Notes under the pieces: generated by a model
What the model saw: the letters and a program-made list of their open reading frames with translations, nothing else
What the model was told of the DNA's origin: nothing
Databases searched by the model: none
In this document: positions 13,862 through 18,022 of the stretch, one piece after another
Layout of the letters: each line of letters starts with the position of its first letter
Numbering within the stretch: position 1 is the stretch's first letter
Program-made: the position numbers and the translations under genes
NCBI GenBank assembly: GCA_017550765.1
Contig: JAFZOC010000098.1
Coordinates: 1-18,022, forward strand
DNA from: Oscillospiraceae bacterium
Lineage (GTDB): Bacteria; Bacillota_A; Clostridia; Oscillospirales; Oscillospiraceae
DNA length: 18,022 nt
Direction: 5' to 3'

Positions 13862-14998
13862 ATGAAAAGGATATCCGCTCTCTTTCTGGCCTGTCTGATG
13901 GCCTTCGCGCTCGCCGGCTGCGCCGGCTCCGCGCCCCAGCCCCCAGAGCCGACCGCGGCCCCGGCCCCGTCGGCCGCCCCCGCTCAGAGCCCGAGCCCGG
14001 CGCTGCCGACGCCGAGCCCCGAGCCCACCCCGGAGCCGACGCCTGCCCCGACGCCGGAGCCGCCCACCGAGCCCGCGACCGTGCTCGTCAGCGGGGCGGG
14101 CGTCATCGGTAAGCTCTTCTCCCTGGGCGAGGAGGTCGACGTGACCGCCGCCCAGGACGGCTATTACTTGGTCGAGAGCGAGTACGGGCCGCTCTATGTG
14201 GAGCGGTGGCTCGTCCGCATGGCAGACGAGGAGCAGCCTCAGCCCTTCACCGCCTACGCCAAGGGCGATACGCGGGTGTACAGGGACCCCTATCTGGAGA
14301 CCGAGCTCCTCGCGACCCTTGGGCTCAACATGCAGTTCACCGTAGAAGACAGCTTCGGCCCGCTGATGCGTGTGCAGCTGGCAGACGGGACGGAGGGCTA
14401 CACCCTTGCCTCGGGCGTCAGCAGGACGCCGATCTATTATGAGCAGGGCGGCGGTGCGGCCGGCGGTCAGGACGGCGGCGATATCACGATCGCCTCCCGC
14501 GGGCAGAGAGACGCCGGGATCGTCCTGCTCACCGCCAGATCGGGCTCCGGCGAGCTCCCCTTCGTTTCGGGGAAGGGCCTCATCCGTGCCGAGGGGGCCG
14601 AGGGATACCTGGCTCTGTACGACCGCGGAGACGAGCTGCGGGTCCTGGAGCGAGGCGACGAATGGTGCAGCATCTTGCTGGACGGTCAGACCGGCACCAT
14701 GCTGACAGCCCTGCTCGCCTTTGCGGACGGAGCCGGATATGAGCCCTGGGACGGCTATGCCATGGCCGGCGCCCCCTTCCACAGCCATTATCGCATGCTC
14801 GACGAGAGCATGGCGCTGCAGCTGAACGAGGCGGTCCATGTCGTCGGCGAGTACAGGAACGTGTATCTCGTGGAAGTCGGCGGGAGCTTCGGTGTAGTAC
14901 CGATGGACCGGGTCAGCAGGACGCCCATCGTCTACAACTACGACGGCGGCGGTGGCGGCGGCGACAGCTCCGGCGGCTGGACAGAGCCGGTATTGTGA
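13862..14998 (+). CDS. Lipoprotein with Pro-rich stalk and SH3-like repeats
   Basis: This 378-residue protein has a lipoprotein signal with lipobox 'ALAGC' (Cys20), so it should be anchored to the outer face of the membrane. Residues about 24-73 are a Pro/Ala/Glu/Thr stalk. The rest is beta-rich and resembles bacterial SH3-type modules ('GEEVDVTAAQDGYYLVESEYG', 'KGDTRVYRDPYLETELLATL'). An internal duplication is visible: 'VSRTPIYY' at 186 and 'VSRTPIVY' at 351, each followed by a Gly-rich run, 165 residues apart. The ATG at 13862 has AAGGGGG eight bases upstream and follows the lipase stop by 13 bp, so the two are one operon. It may hold the lipase or wall material near the membrane; this is inference. 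No enzyme motif is seen. Confidence 0.85.
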   Translation: MKRISALFLACLMAFALAGCAGSAPQPPEPTAAPAPSAAPAQSPSPALPTPSPEPTPEPTPAPTPEPPTEPATVLVSGAGVIGKLFSLGEEVDVTAAQDGYYLVESEYGPLYVERWLVRMADEEQPQPFTAYAKGDTRVYRDPYLETELLATLGLNMQFTVEDSFGPLMRVQLADGTEGYTLASGVSRTPIYYEQGGGAAGGQDGGDITIASRGQRDAGIVLLTARSGSGELPFVSGKGLIRAEGAEGYLALYDRGDELRVLERGDEWCSILLDGQTGTMLTALLAFADGAGYEPWDGYAMAGAPFHSHYRMLDESMALQLNEAVHVVGEYRNVYLVEVGGSFGVVPMDRVSRTPIVYNYDGGGGGGDSSGGWTEPVL

Positions 14999-15116
14999 CG
15001 GGATGATCCCACCCTTTGGGCGGGCTCTCGCCGCAGCGGATACGAGATATCTCCCTCCGCCTCGACAGCAGGCAGAGGGAGACAGGCTCGGCGCGGATGC
15101 TGGGCATACAGTTATA

Positions 15117-15155
15117 AGGGGATGGTCCCGCACATGCAGGACCATCCCCTCTTTC
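15117..15155 (+). terminator. Terminator of the lipase-lipoprotein operon
   Basis: AGGGGATGGTCC (15117-15128) pairs perfectly with GGACCATCCCCT (15139-15150) around a 10-base loop and is followed by CTTTCC. It lies about 120 bases after the lipoprotein stop. The rest of the 287-bp gap (14999-15285) holds no gene I can support; it contains this terminator and the next promoter. Confidence 0.85.
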
Positions 15156-15211
15156 CTGCGCGGCAGCCCCTTCTCTCGTATCCTGTCCCTCCCTCTTTTT
15201 CCATTCCCTTC

Positions 15212-15240
15212 TTTACAGCGGGCAGCGGGGGCGCTATAAT
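15212..15240 (+). promoter_or_regulatory. Near-consensus SigA promoter of the VYNNGG-repeat gene
   Basis: -35 TTTACA (15212-15217, 5 of 6) and a perfect -10 TATAAT (15235-15240) are 17 bp apart. Together with the very strong ribosome binding site AAAGGAGG before the ATG, this points to high expression. Confidence 0.88.
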
Positions 15241-15285
15241 GAAGGGCGCAGAACGAGACTCAACTCACAAGAAAGGAGGATCCCG

Positions 15286-16572
15286 ATGAACAAGACCAAA
15301 TGGATGGCGATCCTGCTGGTGCTGGCGCTGATGCTCTGCCTGATCCCCGTCACGGCCCTTGCCGACGACGAGAAGGGCGACGACGCCGAGCCGGTAGCCG
15401 AGGAGACCACCCAGGAGAACGAGGGGCCCGAGGATGAGCCCGAGGAGGACGCTGAGGAGCCCACCGAGCCCGAAGAAGACGCCGAAGAGCCCGAAGAGGA
15501 GGCCGAGGAGCCCGAAGAGGACGAGGAGGCCGAGCCCATCACCAACGGCGAGGACGAGACCTGCTACGCCACCGGAGAGGACACCGTGTACAACAACGGC
15601 GGCGTCGTGTACAACAACGGCGGCACCGTCTACAACAACGGCGGCACCGTCTACAACAACGACGGCATCGTCTACAACAACAACGGCGTGGTGTACTCCA
15701 ACGGCGGCACCGTCTACAACAACGGCGGCACCGTCTACTCCAACAGCGCCCTGGTCTACACCTTCGGCGGCGACGTGGAAGAGGCCCGGATCTACGGCTT
15801 CTATCGCGTGGAGACCGCCGAGGACCTCAGCGCTCTGGCGGATATCCAGGGGCTCACCGACGAGGGCTACCTGGGCAAGGATCAGGTCTGCAGCATCACG
15901 CCCCACGAGGGGCTGCAGATCCTGGAGGCCGAGACCACTGCCGGCACCCTCACCGAGAACGAGGACGGCAGCTACAGCCTCTCCGAGCTGGACGCCGACT
16001 GCGTGCTGACGATCCGCTTCCAGGCGGAGGCCCCCGTCTTCTCGCTGGAGGAGGGGACCTACGGCACGGAGCAGAGCCTGGAGATCGCGGCAGCAGAGGG
16101 TCTCGCCGTCTACTACACCACCGACGGCAGCGAGCCTGACGCCGAGACCGGCACGCTGTACGCCGAGCCCATCGCCCTCAGCGAAGGCACGACCGTGAAG
16201 GCCGTGGCCGTTCTGGAAGGCGCGGAGCCCAGCGAGATCGCGGAGGCCGACTACGCCTTCGTCAGCATCAGCGCCCCGAGCTTCGACGATGTGACGGAGG
16301 GCTATGCCCTGCCCGCCGCCGGGAAGTTCACCGTGGAGAACACGGGCAGCGTGGACGCCGTCATCAAGAGCATCGAGCTCCAGGGCGACGACGCCGCCAG
16401 CTTCACGCTCAACTCCCGCACCGGCGCCACCGTCAAGGCCGGCAAGACCAACGAGACCTGGACCATCCGCCCGGTGGCCGGGCTCAAGAAGGGGACCTAC
16501 AAGGTCAGCGCGGTCTTCACCCTGGACAGCGGCGAGACCGTGGAACTGAAGGTCAGCTTCAAGGTGAAGTGA
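15286..16572 (+). CDS. Secreted acidic protein with VYNNGG heptad repeats, chitobiase-C-like and Ig-like domains
   Basis: This 428-residue protein has a Sec signal (residues about 1-26, cleavage near 'ALA-DD'), then a very acidic Glu/Pro stalk (27-90). Nine tandem 7-residue repeats of the form [TVIL]-V-Y-[NST]-[NF]-x-x follow, residues 100-162. A beta-rich segment comes next (165-245). Then there is a CHB_HEX_C_1-type domain with 'YYTTDGSEPDAETGTLY' (about 285-301). The C-terminal Ig-like module starts at 'ISAPSFDDVTEGYALP' and ends 'LKVSFKVK'. It lacks an LPXTG motif, lipobox or C-terminal anchor, so it is probably released or bound by its domains. The function is unknown; a surface or matrix adhesin is a guess. 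AGGAGG lies six bases before the ATG. The gene is monocistronic between a near-consensus promoter and a 22-bp hairpin. Confidence 0.85.
   Translation: MNKTKWMAILLVLALMLCLIPVTALADDEKGDDAEPVAEETTQENEGPEDEPEEDAEEPTEPEEDAEEPEEEAEEPEEDEEAEPITNGEDETCYATGEDTVYNNGGVVYNNGGTVYNNGGTVYNNDGIVYNNNGVVYSNGGTVYNNGGTVYSNSALVYTFGGDVEEARIYGFYRVETAEDLSALADIQGLTDEGYLGKDQVCSITPHEGLQILEAETTAGTLTENEDGSYSLSELDADCVLTIRFQAEAPVFSLEEGTYGTEQSLEIAAAEGLAVYYTTDGSEPDAETGTLYAEPIALSEGTTVKAVAVLEGAEPSEIAEADYAFVSISAPSFDDVTEGYALPAAGKFTVENTGSVDAVIKSIELQGDDAASFTLNSRTGATVKAGKTNETWTIRPVAGLKKGTYKVSAVFTLDSGETVELKVSFKVK
15583..15771 (+). repeat. Nine tandem 21-bp (7-residue) coding repeats
   Basis: Nine units of exactly 21 bp encode TVYNNGG, VVYNNGG, TVYNNGG, TVYNNDG, IVYNNNG, VVYSNGG, TVYNNGG, TVYSNSA and LVYTFGG. 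Val2 and Tyr3 never change, and the last two units decay towards the flank. A 7-residue beta-type period with Asn in a fixed place would fit a stacked Asn ladder in a solenoid, but the fold is inferred. Near-identical DNA suggests unit gain and loss by slippage or recombination. Confidence 0.95.
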
Positions 16573-16627
16573 GCCAGGTGGAGTGAGCCGCCCACAGCCC
16601 GAACGCGGTCTGTGTCCCTGTCCCCGG

Positions 16628-16675
16628 CACGAAGAAGAACGAGGATGCCTCTCGGCATCCTCGTTCTTCTTCGTG
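16628..16675. terminator. Perfect 22-bp hairpin, bidirectional terminator
   Basis: The arms 16628-16649 and 16654-16675 are perfectly complementary over 22 bp around a TCTC loop. The arms are GAAGAAGAACGAGGATGC-like, so the descending arm is T-rich on both strands (TTCTTCTTCG). It lies between the plus-strand repeat protein and the convergent minus-strand membrane protein. It most likely ends both transcripts, and is unusually long and perfect for that role. Confidence 0.8.
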
Positions 16676-16724
16676 CTTCTGAGCTCTCCAAACGCAAGCC
16701 CCCCAGCGGAGCCCTGCGCAGCGA

Positions 16725-17543
16725 TCACAGATGTTCGAAGCCGTCGTCCTTCTTCACTTCGACCTTCGTCTCGCCCTTCTGCAGATCCTGCACCATCAGC
16801 CAGTTGTACAGCAGCATCTGCCCCGCGGTGGCCAGGAGGATCATCTGCATGCCCGTATAGCGCTCGTCCGCCAGGGACATGAGGCAGAGGGTCGCGGTCA
16901 GCATGGAGGCGAACATGCAGTGCTTGGTCTTGGCCGCGCCGAAGGCGAAGCCCGCCATGCGGAAGTAGCCCACCATGGCCACGATCGTGGTCAGCATCTC
17001 CATGCCGTAGGACAGGGGCACACTGTTGATGCTGTTGCGGCGATAGCACAGCAGCAGCCAGGTGGCATAGAGCAGCATCGGCAGGAGCATCAGCGGCCGC
17101 AGCACCCAGTTCCGGGGCTCATCCCGCTCGGACTCCGCCAGGACCAGGGGGTAGGCCAGGCCCGACAGGATCGCCAGCATGGACAGCACCCGCAGCATGG
17201 TCACGAACTTGTCCGTCTCGCTCTTGGCGAAGAGCAGCAGCCCGCCCAGGACCATCAGGCCGCCGAAGAGGATGCGCAAGATCCCGTGGAGCACCATCTG
17301 GTCGCCCAGAGCCGGCCCGATCTCGGGGGGGAGCGTGTAGCCTTCCCGCTCCAGCCGGGTGATGCCACGCCAGAACACGATGCCGCAGGCGACGATGAAG
17401 GCGATGAGCATCACGTGGAAGGCGCTGGGGTCGGCAAGTCCCAGCTCGTTGAAGGCCAGCTGATCCTCCAGCCAGCGCAGGAACACGCCGAAGGCGCCGG
17501 CACAGGCTGTATACAGACACGATCCAAGAGCTTTCTTATGCAT
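16725..17543 (-). CDS. Eight-TM membrane protein of unknown function
   Basis: This 272-residue protein has about eight hydrophobic segments (near residues 7-25, 40-58, 83-103, 113-135, 148-166, 176-200, 207-225 and 230-250), short loops, and a charged C-terminal tail 'KGETKVEVKKDDGFEHL'. I recognise no catalytic motif and no known family. It is described only as a polytopic integral membrane protein. The ATG at 17543 has TAGGAG eight bases upstream; an in-frame ATG at 17627 would lie on the -35 of its promoter and is rejected. It is alone in its unit, convergent with the repeat protein and divergent from a secreted Ala/Gly-rich protein. A transporter subunit, sensor or stress membrane protein are all possible. 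Confidence 0.75.
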   Translation of the reverse strand: MHKKALGSCLYTACAGAFGVFLRWLEDQLAFNELGLADPSAFHVMLIAFIVACGIVFWRGITRLEREGYTLPPEIGPALGDQMVLHGILRILFGGLMVLGGLLLFAKSETDKFVTMLRVLSMLAILSGLAYPLVLAESERDEPRNWVLRPLMLLPMLLYATWLLLCYRRNSINSVPLSYGMEMLTTIVAMVGYFRMAGFAFGAAKTKHCMFASMLTATLCLMSLADERYTGMQMILLATAGQMLLYNWLMVQDLQKGETKVEVKKDDGFEHL

Positions 17544-17598
17544 GATCTTGCTCCTATCCCCATAGCTTTTGTTCGGAGCCGCGTATGCGGTGACTAGT

Positions 17599-17627
17599 AT
17601 TGTATCCCGATCTGGGCGGACCGTCAA
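17599..17627 (-). promoter_or_regulatory. SigA-type promoter of the eight-TM gene
   Basis: On the minus strand, -35 TTGACG (17622-17627, 5 of 6) and -10 TACAAT (17599-17604) are 17 bp apart. The -10 is the same as in the ktrB promoter. The leader to the ATG at 17543 is about 50 bases. Confidence 0.82.
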
Positions 17628-17669
17628 GCCCGATCGCCCTCCCAGGAGGAAAAGTTCGGAGGAACACCT

Positions 17670-18022
17670 GTGAAAAAGACCTTGCTGCTCGCCCTCGCCG
17701 CGCTGGCCTTCGCCTTCCTGCTGCCCGCTCTGAGCTCGGCTGTGGATCTGCCGGCCCCGCCGCTGTCCCGTGCCTTCGCCCGCACTGTCTCGCTCCGGGG
17801 AGACCGTGACAGCGCCACTCCCGCCCCTGACAGGGCCTGGGACGCCGAGGGCGTCCCCCGCGGCGGGGCAGGCTCCGTCGGAGGCGCCGCGACGACCGCC
17901 GGGGCGTCGGACGGGGCTGCCGGAGGCGCTCCCGGCGGCACCGACATCGACGATGCCGCCGGGGCCTCCACGTCCGTCTCCGACGCCGCGGCCCTCTCCC
18001 CCGCCGCGGCGCAGAGCCCGGG
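17670..18022 (+). CDS. Secreted Ala/Gly-rich protein, partial at right edge (GTG start)
   Basis: A GTG at 17670 has GGAGG seven bases upstream and opens a frame that stays open for 117 codons to the right edge. It begins with a clear Sec signal ('KKTLLLALAALAFAFLLPAL', cleavage near 'LSSA'), followed by a low-complexity stretch rich in Ala, Gly, Asp, Pro and Ser, typical of an exported stalk. No domain is visible before the edge, so the function is unknown. It is divergent from the eight-TM gene; a promoter for it is not clear in the 126-bp spacer. The signal peptide makes the reading frame credible. Confidence 0.65.
   Translation, partial: MKKTLLLALAALAFAFLLPALSSAVDLPAPPLSRAFARTVSLRGDRDSATPAPDRAWDAEGVPRGGAGSVGGAATTAGASDGAAGGAPGGTDIDDAAGASTSVSDAAALSPAAAQSP

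Noticed and set aside
15583..15771. CRISPR array or satellite
   Set aside because: The period is 21 bp with no spacers, in frame, and it encodes a conserved peptide unit. It is a coding repeat.
15265..17049. 594-codon minus-strand ORF across the repeat gene
   Set aside because: It is antisense to the VYNNGG gene and crosses the 22-bp terminator and the end of the eight-TM gene. Its Val/Gly/Asp repeats are only the complement of the heptads.
17544..17669. Plus-strand promoter for the right-edge gene
   Set aside because: Candidate boxes TTGTTC and TAGTAT are 20 bp apart, which is too far; no better pair was found.

Overview
The window reads as a stretch of a GC-rich Gram-positive chromosome, most like the gut Clostridia (Oscillospiraceae-type). 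This is an inference. It rests on strong AGGAGG-type ribosome binding sites, SigA-like promoters with 16-17 bp spacers, a lipoprotein and Sec-exported proteins with Gram-positive-style signals, a KtrAB system, and a C-terminal domain ending in 'IGYIAYQNRDAF' that I recall from secreted proteins of that group. No phage, transposase, tRNA, rRNA or CRISPR array was seen.

Left block (1-4616, all minus strand, read right to left): a DUF2461 protein, a GT2 glycosyltransferase overlapping it by 8 bp, glutamate racemase (murI) with its own good promoter, a DUF1934 small beta-barrel protein, and a GT-C type membrane glycosyltransferase that runs off the left edge. The block is housekeeping and envelope related.

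Middle block (4825-10027): two complete potassium-uptake modules face each other. trkA-trkH lies on the plus strand with an ATGA overlap. ktrB-ktrA lies on the minus strand, 12 bp apart, from a near-consensus promoter. The two meet at a long hairpin at 7766-7815. Next is a ComEA-like membrane-anchored helix-hairpin-helix protein, possibly preceded by a 51-codon overlapping small ORF. It is followed by about 260 bp of dispersed-repeat-like DNA and another long bidirectional hairpin.

Right block (11157-18022): a small Cro/CI-type HTH protein is divergent from a secreted multidomain class-3 lipase and a lipoprotein with SH3-like modules. The two divergent promoters share one palindromic -10 element (GGTATACC) and are flanked by a 7-bp inverted repeat, which suggests the HTH protein controls the pair. 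Then comes a secreted acidic protein carrying nine perfect-length 7-residue 'TVYNNGG' repeats, a chitobiase-C-like domain and an Ig-like tail. A 22-bp perfect hairpin separates it from a minus-strand 8-TM membrane protein of unknown function. The start of a secreted Ala/Gly-rich protein reaches the right edge.

The least explained material is the HTH-lipase-lipoprotein unit with its symmetric promoter, the conserved lipase C-terminal domain, and the VYNNGG-repeat protein.
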